DNA from: Methylococcaceae bacterium
GTDB taxonomy: Bacteria; Pseudomonadota; Gammaproteobacteria; Methylococcales; Methylomonadaceae
Assembly: GCA_021647585.1 (NCBI GenBank)
Contig: JAKIUK010000083.1
Span: 1-16,559, forward strand
Reading direction: 5' to 3'
Length of the DNA stretch: 16,559 bases
This document shows positions 1 to 9,600 of this stretch, piece after piece. The position numbers were made by a program, and so were the translations under genes. Every line of letters starts with the position of its first letter. Within the stretch, counting starts at the first letter, position 1. A model generated the notes under the pieces. It was not told the DNA's origin and did not search any database. It saw nothing but the letters and a program-made list of their open reading frames with translations.

Positions 1-31
1 TTCGTTTTTGCATTCGTGTGATAGCCTTGGG

Positions 32-68
32 ACATATTAATTCCTTTGTGGTGAAAGTTTTAATATGT
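32..68. repeat. Inverted repeat / stem-loop before cytochrome remnant
   Basis: The 9-base arms acatattaa (32-40) and ttaatatgt (60-68) are perfect reverse complements. Inside them a second short stem, cttt (44-47) with aaag (54-57), can form. The element lies just upstream of the truncated cytochrome ORF. It has no following T-run, so it is not a convincing intrinsic terminator. It could be a relic of the rearrangement that removed the cytochrome N-terminus, or a regulatory hairpin. Function is unknown. Confidence 0.35.
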
Positions 69-108
69 TATCAGGGCTGTCCTTTTAATTTTTAAATTCA
101 GGTATAAC

Positions 109-363
109 GTGGTGAAACTATACACTTATTGGCCTTATGCCACTACTCTATTTGATTTTATTCGACGTGCGATGCCCCTTAATTCACCAGGTATATTAAG
201 TAACAATGAATTATATGCTGTAACAGCTTATCTTTTATACCTAAATCAGATCATAAATAAAGATATGATTGTAAATGCTAATTCTTTAGCTAAAATAATA
301 ATGCCCAATCGTAATGGCTTTATCAATATGTATAAGCCAAAGGAAAAACTACAATATGATTAA
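109..363 (+). pseudogene. C-terminal fragment of a SoxD/sulfite-dehydrogenase-like c-type cytochrome
   Basis: The 84-residue frame reads like the C-terminal end of a class I cytochrome c of the kind found with sulfur and sulfite dehydrogenases. It has a YWPYATTLFDFIRRAMP block, then a helix ending AVTAYLLYLNQI, then the late MPNRNGF motif. These blocks are recognised from memory of the family and were not aligned. The haem-binding CXXCH is absent. The same frame upstream has stops at 19-24, 52-54 and 61-63, and neither other forward frame holds a haem motif in bases 1-108. Without haem ligation it cannot be a working cytochrome, so it is read as a decayed or recombined remnant. A GTG start at 109 or 112 is possible. 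The frame ends inside the start of the next gene (TATGATTAA), so any translation would be coupled to it. Confidence 0.5.
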
Positions 364-931
364 AATACTTGCCTTCGCCGGAAGCTCTCGAAAAAAATCT
401 GTTAATAAAAAATTACTGCAAATTGCTGCATTAGCCGCTGAAAATGAAGGTGCCGAGGTTACGGTTATAGATTTAGCTGATTATCCTATGCCGATATTTA
501 ATCAGGATTTAGAAGCTGAACAGGGTATGCCGGAAAAAGCACATGAATTTAAAAAACTATTAGTAGAACATGATGGGTTTTTGATTGCTTCTCCAGAATA
601 CAACAGTGCATTTAGCCCCTTGCTAAAGAACGTAATTGATTGGGCCTCTCGAGCCGAATCCGATAATGAGCCTCCTCTATTAGCTTATAGAGGAAAAACT
701 GCATCAATTATGGCTGCTTCTCCTGGCGCTCTGGGTGGTCTGCGAGGTTTAGTGTTTTTGAGAATGTTATTAGGAAATATTGGTGTTACTGTATTACCAG
801 AACAGCAAGCTATTCCTAAGGCATTTAAAGCCTTTTCAGAAGATGGTAACTTAATTGATACAACCCAGATGCACGCCGTAGAAAAACTCGGAACTAATCT
901 GGTTCAAGTGTTAAAAAAACTGAAAACTTAA
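356..931 (+). CDS. NAD(P)H-dependent FMN reductase family flavoprotein
   Basis: The 191-residue cytosolic protein has a flavodoxin-like fold and belongs to the NADPH-dependent FMN reductase family (quinone, chromate or azo reductase type). An N-terminal beta strand leads into GSSR (residues 9-12), the FMN-phosphate loop. SPEYN (79-83), followed by an SPLLKNVIDW block, is the family signature around the flavin ring. An ASPGALGG loop (121-128) is also typical. Length matches the family. The start is ATG at 356, because homology begins with IKILAFAGSSR there; an upstream in-frame ATG at 314 would add 14 residues that look foreign to the family. The gene overlaps the end of the cytochrome remnant by 8 bases. 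Family members reduce quinones, metals or free flavin with NAD(P)H; the substrate here cannot be told. Confidence 0.85.
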   Translation: MIKILAFAGSSRKKSVNKKLLQIAALAAENEGAEVTVIDLADYPMPIFNQDLEAEQGMPEKAHEFKKLLVEHDGFLIASPEYNSAFSPLLKNVIDWASRAESDNEPPLLAYRGKTASIMAASPGALGGLRGLVFLRMLLGNIGVTVLPEQQAIPKAFKAFSEDGNLIDTTQMHAVEKLGTNLVQVLKKLKT

Positions 932-979
932 TTTGTAAAATATATGATAATCCTTCAACAGTTATTCAGGACAACCTAA

Positions 980-1795
980 ATGAGCCAAACAAATCAAATT
1001 GATGTAGCTGATTTATCTATCTTGTTAGTTGAACCATCAAAAACTCAATTGAAGGTTATTTCTAATCATTTATCCTCTGAAGGCATTTCAAATATAGAAA
1101 CCGCCTGTTCTGGTGCAGATACTTTGGAATCATTGGCAAGCTATCAACCTGACCTGATCATCAGCAGTATGTATTTACCTGACATGACTGCAACAGAGCT
1201 GGTGAAAAAAGTAAAATCTTCTGAGAAATTAAAAGAAATACCTTTCATGCTGATTTCTAGTGAAACACGATTTGATGCTTTAGACCCTATCCGTCAGGCT
1301 GGCGTTGTAGCCATTCTACCAAAACCATTTAATCATGCTGATTTAATACGCGCTTTACGAACAACCATTGATTTTGTTGATCCTGAAGAAATTGAACTGG
1401 CCCATTATGATATAGAATCAATTAGAGTATTAGTCGTAGATGACAGTCTAATGGCTAGAAAACATATTATTCGTGTACTTAATAATATGGGGATCACACT
1501 CATTACGGAAGCAAAAGATGGAAAAGAAGGTATTGCAACTTTTAGTCAATCCGAGGAGGCATTTGATTTAATTGTGACGGACTATAATATGCCCGAAATG
1601 GACGGTAGAGAATTAATTGAATATATTAGAACTGAACTAGATAATGCATTTATCCCAATTTTAATGGTAACTAGTGAAGAAAACGAAACCAGGCTAAGTA
1701 ATATTCAGCAGGCAGGTGTATCAGGTATTTGTGACAAACCTTTTGAGCCGAAAACGGTTAAAGAAATGCTGTTTAGAGTATTAGATGATGCTTAG
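980..1795 (+). CDS. Dual-receiver (REC-REC) response regulator, first REC degenerate
   Basis: The 271-residue protein consists of two CheY-like receiver domains and no output domain. REC2 (about 148-271) is canonical: acidic pair D154-D155, phospho-acceptor D201 in VTDYNMPEMDG, T231 and K253 before PF. REC1 (about 12-132) keeps the fold and K115, but the acidic pair is E18-P19 and the phospho-acceptor position is serine (S63 in ISSMYLPDM). REC1 should therefore not be phosphorylated and may act as a dimerisation or docking module. An AGGA ribosome binding site at 968-971 supports the start. It likely works by phospho-dependent protein contact, as CheY does, or as a phosphate sink. No histidine kinase is visible in the window, so its partner is unknown. 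It follows the flavoprotein gene by 48 bases and could share its transcript. Confidence 0.9.
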   Translation: MSQTNQIDVADLSILLVEPSKTQLKVISNHLSSEGISNIETACSGADTLESLASYQPDLIISSMYLPDMTATELVKKVKSSEKLKEIPFMLISSETRFDALDPIRQAGVVAILPKPFNHADLIRALRTTIDFVDPEEIELAHYDIESIRVLVVDDSLMARKHIIRVLNNMGITLITEAKDGKEGIATFSQSEEAFDLIVTDYNMPEMDGRELIEYIRTELDNAFIPILMVTSEENETRLSNIQQAGVSGICDKPFEPKTVKEMLFRVLDDA

Positions 1796-1865
1796 GCAAC
1801 TAGCAACAAATAACCCACCCATCTTACTGGTCTTTTTATTCGTCTTCTGCGTTGTGGAAAGGGTT

Positions 1866-1912
1866 GCGTAGCTTTCTACGCGCCTATTTTCTTCGCACCG
1901 GCAGAGCCGGTG
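1866..1912. repeat. Two adjacent hairpins in the convergent intergenic gap
   Basis: The gap 1796-1986 lies between convergent genes and contains no plausible ORF. It has two perfect short stems. The first is gcgtag (1866-1871) with ctacgc (1876-1881), and the second is caccggc (1896-1902) with gccggtg (1906-1912, loop aga). The first is followed by cctatttt, a weak T-tract, so it could be an intrinsic terminator for the receiver gene. The stretch around 1830-1915 is more GC-rich than its surroundings and has the look of a dispersed intergenic repeat. Only a genome search for other copies would show that. Confidence 0.4.
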
Positions 1913-1986
1913 GCTTAATATTAGGAAGTTTTCGATAAGGTATTTTATTCAGTCACCACTACCTTGATAAGAGTAGTCATAGCCTT

Positions 1987-2238
1987 TTAATGTTTCTTTA
2001 TCTCTACTGACAAATGTTTCGGATTCATACAACAACTAAGATGACAGGTATGTGAGATTTCCTGATTTTCCGATAGAGCACCATTATATACATCGTAAAT
2101 AATACGTTCTGTGGTATTTTCATGGCTATCGATGTTTAATAGTTCATCATCCGGCCATATCCAACAACCACACTCAGGTATTGGCATGACTTTCTGTTCA
2201 ATTTGGGTTATTGCGTTTTTGCGCATTTTTTCGTTCAT
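1987..2238 (-). CDS. Small HNH-type nuclease-like protein
   Basis: The 83-residue protein resembles the small HNH_3-type domains common in phage and mobile DNA. CGCWIW (23-28) is the usual N-terminal zinc-knuckle block. A variable middle containing R45 and Y48 follows, and then HTCH (63-66) and CCMNPKHL (69-76) supply the H63, N72 and H75 of the motif. Cysteines 23, 25, 65 and 70 are likely zinc ligands. The chain is essentially a lone domain with no recognition or motor region. A GGAG ribosome binding site about 9 bases upstream supports the start. It follows the unrecognised 210-residue gene in the same direction after 62 bases, so the two may be co-transcribed. DNA cleavage is known of the family but is inferred here. 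It could instead be a zinc-binding protein without activity. Confidence 0.65.
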   Translation of the reverse strand: MNEKMRKNAITQIEQKVMPIPECGCWIWPDDELLNIDSHENTTERIIYDVYNGALSENQEISHTCHLSCCMNPKHLSVEIKKH

Positions 2239-2300
2239 CAGCCTATCTCCATTTAAGGTTAGGGGGGGATAATTAAATCAACATGGTTTTTATAAGAACC

Positions 2301-2933
2301 TCAGTTTTGAATATCCGAGTTTTTTCTGTTCAGATATTGATGAAGATTTTCTGAAAACCAGATTCCCTGATGGCTAAGCCTGGCCATCACATGATGCAAA
2401 ATGGCTTCTTTTTTCATCGTCTTTATTTCTTCACCCTTTTCATCCAGATACACAACCAGTTCTGCTATTTGATGTACAGGATCATAATCAACATAAGCAA
2501 TCACGCTGATAGCTTTATTATGATGGGTAATTAATGTGGCAATTTTAGAATGATCCAATTTCTCAGAATTCAGGTCTGTTGTTTTATTTACAGTTACAGC
2601 TAAGTTAAACGCACGTTGTTTAGCTCCATTTGGTATCAATTGATCTAGTTCGGATAGTGTTATTTGATATCCAATAGTTGTGAATCTAACTTCATCTCCA
2701 TCAATGGGTAATTGGTCATATTGATGATGATGTGTTGGGCAATTGGCAGCAACAGTAATATCCAGATATGAATTAAATTTGGTTTTATCATTTATCAAAA
2801 TGTCCATTAAGCAATTTATGAAACGTAGATAGTCAAGTTTTTGAAAACCATAATGTAATGAGTTTTTGAAGAAATTTTTGGCTAGCATTTCTACAGTAAC
2901 ATCCGGTATAAGTTGGCCTGATCTATTTATCAT
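2301..2933 (-). CDS. Hypothetical protein, 210 residues, translationally coupled to a short upstream ORF
   Basis: I do not recognise this family. The chain is soluble, with no signal peptide or membrane segment. The N-terminal third is helical-looking and rich in aromatic and lysine residues. A histidine run (HHH near residue 69) sits in the middle, and beta-like segments such as VIAYVDYD and AELVVYLDEKGEE lie in the C-terminal half. An in-frame TGA lies six codons before the ATG, so the start cannot move upstream. The ATG overlaps the stop of a 33-residue ORF in an ATGA junction and has only a weak ribosome site of its own (GATGAG), so coupled translation is likely. The HNH gene lies 62 bases downstream. 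The alternative is that this frame and the short ORF are one gene split by a frameshift. Confidence 0.6.
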   Translation of the reverse strand: MINRSGQLIPDVTVEMLAKNFFKNSLHYGFQKLDYLRFINCLMDILINDKTKFNSYLDITVAANCPTHHHQYDQLPIDGDEVRFTTIGYQITLSELDQLIPNGAKQRAFNLAVTVNKTTDLNSEKLDHSKIATLITHHNKAISVIAYVDYDPVHQIAELVVYLDEKGEEIKTMKKEAILHHVMARLSHQGIWFSENLHQYLNRKNSDIQN

Positions 2934-3031
2934 GTCCGATACTCATCTTGACTATTCCAATCGTTTGTTTTAATGACAAACGATTGGAGAATAGACGTAT
3001 AAATCAAACTGTTTTTCGTTTCTTTTTTCAT
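2930..3031 (-). CDS. 33-residue small ORF overlapping the downstream gene start (ATGA)
   Basis: On the minus strand an ATG at 3031 follows a strong AGGGAG ribosome site with a 5-base spacer. The ORF runs 33 codons (begins MKKETKNSL, ends SQDEYRT) and stops at 2930-2932. Its TGA overlaps the ATG of the 210-residue gene, the classic four-base ATGA coupling. The lysine-rich start followed by a mixed hydrophobic segment (LIYTSILQSFVI) does not match any family I know. It may be a small protein, a leader peptide controlling the downstream gene, or the real N-terminus of that gene displaced by a frameshift. The ribosome site and overlap are the main evidence that it is translated. Confidence 0.5.
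   Translation of the reverse strand: MKKETKNSLIYTSILQSFVIKTNDWNSQDEYRT
2957..2987. repeat. Perfect 12-bp inverted repeat inside the small leader ORF
   Basis: Arms ccaatcgtttgt (2957-2968) and acaaacgattgg (2976-2987) are perfectly complementary around a 7-base loop, and a flanking T-A pair (2956/2988) extends the stem. The hairpin lies within codons of the 33-residue ORF and ends 23 bases before the start codon of the 210-residue gene. It could be a protein-binding operator or an mRNA stem that ribosomes on the leader ORF must melt, which would tie the downstream gene to leader translation. It lacks a T-run, so it does not look like a terminator. Confidence 0.55.
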
Positions 3032-3422
3032 TGTATCTCCCTGGTAGATTTACAAGACGAAGCGCCCATCTTCACCTTAATTAATAATTCCAATTAAGGC
3101 CTGTTCAGATACGTTCCATCTTACAAAATACGAAATGAATGATTGACTTATAGAATATGAGTTACAACGAAAAATTGTTGTAAAGTAATTCACTCAAAAA
3201 TGGTGAAATATTACCCAGAGTTTGATTCAGTTCTGCTTATCCGTTTAGGCGGCATATATTGGAAACTATTATGCCCTTTCCTCTCATCTATCTTCGACAC
3301 TATATTTAACAGTTCAATAATATATATAAGTCCAATAAATCCTGAATAGTTGTTTCACCAAAGTTCTGAACTACACATATAAGAACTTAGATTAGGTTAT
3401 CTCTATTGTTTCAGAGAGTAGT

Positions 3423-3457
3423 GTGAATATTTCACAAATGTACTGTGAATACTTCAC
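3423..3457. promoter_or_regulatory. Paired dyad, probable operator for the polyketide operon
   Basis: Two near-identical 13-base palindromes, GTGAATATTTCAC (3423-3435) and GTGAATACTTCAC (3445-3457), share GTGAA-N3-TTCAC arms. Their centres are 22 bases apart, two helical turns, so two dimers could bind on the same DNA face. They lie 200 bases before the start of the synthase gene, with no other gene between. The spacing and symmetry are seen in the sequence; the regulator is unknown, and none is encoded next to the operon in this window. Activation or repression cannot be decided without the transcription start. Confidence 0.5.
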
Positions 3458-3645
3458 TGCTTAAAACCATTGAGATTGATATTCTTCATCTTGAAAAACA
3501 AACAATAAAAAATGAATTTTTAACACTGAATGACGAATCAACGAATACATACTCAATAATGCATGAGTTAACTGAACAATCAGTAGTTATAACCAAAATC
3601 ACTTGATATTTAAATTTCAATAATGGAATTAATTTTGCGCTTAAC

Positions 3646-3651
3646 GGGGAG
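3646..3651 (+). promoter_or_regulatory. Ribosome binding site of the polyketide synthase
   Basis: GGGGAG six bases before the ATG at 3658 is a strong Shine-Dalgarno match. It fixes the synthase start, only about ten residues before the ketosynthase domain begins. Confidence 0.8.
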
Positions 3652-3657
3652 CTAATA

Positions 3658-6600
3658 ATGGAATTATCAAATAACAATTCTAATAATATAGATATTGCAG
3701 TTGTTGGCATAGGGTGCCATTACCCAGGATCACGATCAGCATTGGAACTTTGGGAAAATATTATTTGTAAAAAACAACAATTTAGACGCATGCTGGATAA
3801 GCGTTTGCCTCTGTCAGAATACTATGATCCAGACAAGTCTGTAGAGGATAAAATTTATTCAACTCAGGCAGCTTATATAGACGGCTTTAATTTTGATTGG
3901 GTTAAACGCCGTATTCCTAAAAAAACTTTTGAAGGTACTGACATTGTACAATGGTTAGCTGTGGAGACAGCTGACAAGGCACTAAAGGATGCGGGGTACA
4001 CGCGAGAAACAGTACCCAATGAAGGTACAGGTGTCATCCTTGGAAATTCTTTAACGGGTGAACAGACACGTTCAAATAATCTACGATTACGCTGGCCATT
4101 TGTTCGTAAAGCCATGCTTCAGACTGCTAATGCTTTAGGCATGGAAGAAAAACAAATCAACCGCTTTGTTGCAAGCTGCGAACAAGTTTATAAATCAGCC
4201 TTCCCAGAAGTCGATGAAGATACTTTGCAGGGTGGACTATCAAACACCATTGCAGGTAGAGTCGCAAATTACTTTGACCTTGATGGCGGTGGATATGTTG
4301 TCGACGGCGCTTGTTCATCTTCATTATTAGCTGTATGCACAGCAGCCTCCCAACTAGTTAATAGTGAGTTAGATATGGCATTGGCGGGTGGCGTTGACAT
4401 TAGCCTTGATACATTCGAACTGATAGGCTTTGCTAAGACAGGAGCACTCACCGAAAAACAAATGAATGTCTACGATAAACGGGGTAAAGGTTTTATTCCT
4501 GGTGAAGGTTGTGGTTTTGTTGTACTAAAGCGATTAGCAGATGCTGAAAGGGAGGGTGATAAAATCTATTCAGTCATTAAAGGCTGGGGCATTTCCAGTG
4601 ATGGTAAAGGGGGGATCACGGCACCTTCTGCTGCAGGCCAGTCTAAAGCTTTAATCAAAGCATATCGCAAAGCAGGATACTCACCAAATTCGTTAGACTT
4701 TATTGAAGGCCATGGTACTGGAACTGCATTAGGAGATTTAACTGAACTAAAAGGTATTGCATTAGCTATGAACGCCTTTGGGAACCCTGATTTGAGAGCT
4801 TGTGGTATGACCTCCTTAAAATCAATTTTAGGACACACAAAAGCAGCAGCAGGTATTGCAGCATTTATCAAAGCATCAATCGCATTAAATAGACGGATTA
4901 TTCCGCCAACAGCTGGGTGTATAGAACCTCATCCAGTGTTTAGTAAGGAAGCAAATTGTCTTTATCCTGTTATTAATGGACGTAAATCAAATAATGTAAC
5001 CATGCGCTGTGGAATTTCAGCGATGGGTTTCGGAGGCATTAACAGTCATATTACCCTGGAAGTATCCCCTGCTATTCCATCTTTAGATAAATTAGCTCCA
5101 AGTTTGAATGAAGAAGTTTTGCTGGCAAGTTATCAAGACAGTGAGGTTTTCTTATTTAACGCTGAAACGCGTGAACAATTATCTCAAACCCTTACTGCAC
5201 AAGCTAAGGATGCAAAATTAATCAGTCTTTCAGAACTGGTTGATTATTCAGCTTTTTTGCAACAACAGTTACTGTCTGTTCAAAAAGCACTTATTAAAGT
5301 AGCCATTATTGCGAACACTGCTGATGAATTAGCCCGTGCCATGCTTGAGGTAAATGAAAAGTTAATGACTGGAGAAATCCCGCAAACTGGCAGTTGGACA
5401 AGTATCAATCAAAATATATATGTTGCAACAAGTTCATCTAAACCTAAAGTAGCGTTTTTATTTTCAGGACAAGGCTCACATTTTTTATCCATGGGAAAAA
5501 CTTTAATTCATCGTTTTCCCTGGGCAGCTGAGTTGGTTTCTATGGCAGATAAAATTGCTACAGTGGAACTGGGACATACAATTTCACCATACATATTTAA
5601 GGATGTTGATCGCGTTAACGATGATCAGCAACGTAAGCAATGGTTGAAAGAATTATCTGATACAACAATTGCCCAACCAGCTATTTGTTTAATATCTTTA
5701 ATGTATTTAAGGTTACTCAAGGAGCTTGGAGTTACACCAGATAATGTTTGTGGTCATAGCCTGGGAGAATTAACCGCTTTTCATGCTGCGGGGATTTACG
5801 ATGAAGAAACCTTATTAACACTTGCTTGTCAGCGTGGGCGAATCCTGGCTGAATCCAGTGGAAAACAGGATGGAGCGATGGCAAGCTTGAATTGTTCAGT
5901 CAGTATTGCCAATGAACTGATTAATCAAGTGACCGGTTATATCACAGTTGCTAATCTTAACTCCCCTACTCAGACAATTGTTTCAGGTGATGAACAGTCG
6001 ATAAAACAAATCATAGACATTGCAAAAGATAAAGCTATTGATGCGGTTTTACTTCCCGTTTCAGGTGCTTTTCACTCTGAACACATGATATCAGGAGCAA
6101 AAAAGTTTGCTGATTGCATTCCTGAGATAGACAACTGGAAAACAACGACATCACTTTATTCTAGTATCGATGGTGAATGCCTAGATGCACAGATTGATAT
6201 TAAACATCATCTCTCCTCGCAAATTATAAAGCAAGTTAACTTTATAGAATTAAGTAAAAATTTAGTTGCAATTAGTGATGTGTTAATTGAAGTGGGTCCA
6301 GGCAGAATTCTGTCTAATTTGGTCGAACAAAACATCAATATACCAGGAAAATGTTTACCAGTTGCGCCTTCCATATCGGCTGACCAGAGTTTAAATAAAA
6401 TAGTAGCAAAACTTTTTGTTTTGGGTATACCTCTAAATATTGATTTATTGTTCATTAATCGCCTGGTCAGACCTTATCTACCCGTATCTGAAAAAAACTT
6501 TATTGAAAATCCTTGTCAGCGACCATTAACCAATCCCAGTGTCGAGTATACGTCTAACGAAAAACCAAGTTTTTCAGAATCGTTGATGAAAAACCTGAAT

Positions 6601-9600
6601 TTCGATCTAGAACAGCAGAAGTTTGATGATTACATGAAAACGAGAGGAAACTTTATCGCCGATATTATAAAAGCAGATATTGCCAACTCAACAAATCTAC
6701 AACCGAAGCTGATAGAAAATTCTGAACACTTTGAAACTGTCCATAATGTAATTGCTGAAAAAATCGCACCTAAGAGTTCTAATTCAATTGCTATTTCCAT
6801 ATCGAATGAACAACAGGTAATCAGTTTGGTTGCTGAGGCTACAGGGTTTCCAGCTGAAAGTATTAACCTCAATATGCGACTTCTGGATGATTTAAATCTT
6901 GATTCGATAAAGTCTGGCCAGTTAGTAGGAAAGATTTTTAGAGAAACACAATTAAATGAAGGTTTGGATCCTGCTAGTTTTTCCAATTCAACTCTTGATG
7001 AAATTTTGACTGTTATTAAGCAAGGATTACCAGCAGATGAAGTTGAAGCTGAACAAACAGCCACCGCCCTACCAAATTCCTCTAGCGTTGAAGATTTGTT
7101 GATAAACAAAGTTTCCGCCTTAACTGGGTATCCATTAGAGTCAATTTCTGCTGAGTCACGGTTGCTGGACGACTTAAATCTGGATTCGATAAAGTCTGGA
7201 CAACTGATTGCAGAATTTATACGGCACTATGGCATTGCTGAAGCTGTTGAGGTTCAGAATTACAGTAATTCAACAATATCAGAAATTGTAGCGCTTGTTG
7301 TTGCAACAACTTTAGATACTAATATCAAACCATCACAATCTAGGGTAGAAAATAAAGCTGAACTGCTTCCCCCCAAGACCAATTCAAAACAAAATGTAAA
7401 TATTGATGATAGCTTGTTGCCGAATAATGTAACTCAATCAGACTCGAGTGGAAGAGTTAGAAACTTTGTCATTGAATATGAGCTCGACAGTAACTCAGAC
7501 AGTAAAGCGTCGGATTTAACTCATCTTAACGGTCAATCAATTTTAGTGTTGGCAGACAGTATTGAAGAAATCACACTTGCGTCAAAGTTTAACGAAATTG
7601 GAAAAATGAACAATATTCAATTTTTACTGCGCAAATATGATGACATAACATCTTTGGCTACTAATGAATTCGCTATTTCAAAAGTAATTGCCATCTTACC
7701 TAAAAGCAAAACAGATGATCTATTAAAGCTTGAATCTTTAAGACTTAACGTTGAAAAAATACATGGCGTTTTGAAAGTTGCGCAAAGATTTAATTGTACT
7801 GACGTTAGCTATATTCAATTTGGCGGCGGTTACTTTGGAGAACTGAGTAGTGAACCGCTTACTCAAAACACCTCTGTAACAGGATTTGCCAGAAGTGTTT
7901 TTCTTGAAATGCCGACTATAAATATACGAGTTTTGGATTTTTCAAAAGAATTAGCAAGCGAAACAGTAGTAACAAATAGTTTACACGAATTAAAAAAACC
8001 TGGTTTGACCATAGCAGGCTATAACAATGCAGATCAACGCGTAGTTCCATCTGTCAAGGTTCATGAACCGGAAATGATGGAGTCAAGAAAAATTGTTTGG
8101 GGTAATGAAGATGTAATTTTGATCACAGGAGGTGCAAAAGGAATTACTTTTGAATGTGTAATGAGTATTGCTGAAAACACCAGTGCCAAGATTGCTCTTG
8201 TGGGCAGTTCAAAGATGACTAAAGATTACCAAACGGCTACCGATGAAATCTCAATAAATCTACGCAGACTTGAAGCTTTTGGAGTTGAATGTCGATATTA
8301 TGATTGTGATCTCGTTGATAAAAATCAAGTTGAAAACCTGATATCGGTAATTTCGACAGAGTTAGGTGCTATCACAGGTATTGTTCATGGTGCGGGCATT
8401 AACAAAATGCGTCTGGTGAACCAGGTTTCACCTGAACAAGCCCTTCAAGAAATTGAGCCCAAAATCATGGGAATGCGTCATATTTTGGATGTCATTATGG
8501 AGCAAAATTTAAATGTTCCTAAATTGATCGTTGGATTTTCTTCGATTATTGGTGTTACGGGTATGACCGGTAATGCCTGGTATGCATATTCGAATGAAAC
8601 CTTAAACCTAATGCTCAGAGAGTATGCTGCTGCAAACACGACAACTCAGGTAGTTAGTCTGGCATATAGTGTCTGGGGCGAAGTGGGAATGGGGCACCGC
8701 CTAGGTGTCATTAAAAACCTGGATAAATCGGGGGTTGGTGCAATTCCAACCGTACAAGGGGTAAATCGTTTTTGGCAATTATTTAAAAAATCATCTGGAC
8801 ATCAGCAAGTCATTATTGCTGGATCATTGGCTGGTCTACAGACATGGCAGCAAATGCTTGAAATGATTCCTGATGTAAAGTCTAACCGCTTTATAGAAAC
8901 AATCAATCATTATGATTTTGGTTTATCACTCTGCGCTGAAGCGAAATTAACAGTCAATAAAGACCTGTACCTTTTAGATCACAACTTCAGAGGTTCCTAT
9001 TTATTTCCGACTGTACTGGGGCTTGAAGCAATGACTCAGACAGCCTGCCTGATCGCCAACCAGCAACCTGACGACATTATCGGGTTCTCTGAGATATCAC
9101 TGACTAGACCCATTGTTGTTGCCGTTGATCAAGGTGAAACTATTCATATCAATGCTTATAGAGATGACAAGGATGCATTCGCTAATCTTAATGTAAAAGT
9201 GGATATTTGTTGTGCACAAACTGGTTATAAGTCTGTACATTTTTCTGCAATCGTACATTTTGGACAACAGCAATCCCCCTACTCTGAAGTTATTCCTTCG
9301 CACAAAATGCTGCCTATCAATCCAAAAGATGACTTGTATGGTGACTACCTATTTCAGGGCGCATTATTTCAGCGTATGGACCGTATATATAAAGTCAGTA
9401 ACGAAGAAGTGATTTTTAGTTGCGTAGCAAGAGAAAATGTACCTCAAGACCTTAATGGTTTTGCTGAACACAATACATTTGAATTGCTACTTGGAGATGC
9501 TTTTTATCGCGATGTATTGCTGCAATCAGTCCAGTTACCAGCCACCCCGAACATTGTGCTGCCTATTTCCATTGGGAAAATCGAATTTTACGGGAATATC

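Larger units (their letters stand above)
3032..3657. other. Divergent intergenic region (about 630 bp) with several inverted repeats
   Basis: This AT-rich stretch separates the leftward gene trio from the polyketide operon and must carry promoters for both. Besides the paired dyads described separately, I see three other inverted repeats: ccttaatt/aattaagg (3075-3082 and 3092-3099), ttacaac/gttgtaa (3162-3168 and 3177-3183), and agttc-t-gaact (3362-3372). TTCAC and GTGAA half-sites also occur at 3189-3193, 3203-3207 and 3354-3358. No tRNA, riboswitch or clear sigma-70 promoter pair stands out. Short open frames exist at 3200-3346 and 3445-3606 but lack ribosome sites. Confidence 0.5.

Noticed and set aside
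314..355. Upstream ATG extending the FMN reductase by 14 residues
   Set aside because: The extension does not fit the family N-terminus, which normally starts just before the GSSR loop.
1800..1986. CRISPR or tRNA-like structure in the convergent gap
   Set aside because: There are only two unrelated short hairpins, with no repeated spacer pattern and no cloverleaf.
3200..3346. 49-codon ATG frame in the divergent intergenic region
   Set aside because: There is no Shine-Dalgarno sequence, the product is unrecognised, and frames of this length arise by chance in such DNA.
3445..3606. Possible 53-codon ORF from GTG upstream of the synthase
   Set aside because: Its composition looks somewhat protein-like, but it has no ribosome site, its start would lie inside the second dyad, and no family is recognised. 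Left as unproven.
3486..3710. 74-codon minus-strand frame overlapping the synthase start
   Set aside because: It would cover the synthase ribosome site and start codon, and its hydrophobic product matches nothing. It looks like a shadow frame.
6630..7109. Minus-strand open frame of 159 codons opposite the ACP region
   Set aside because: It lies antisense to the well-supported synthase reading frame, resembles no family, and is explained by codon use of the plus strand.
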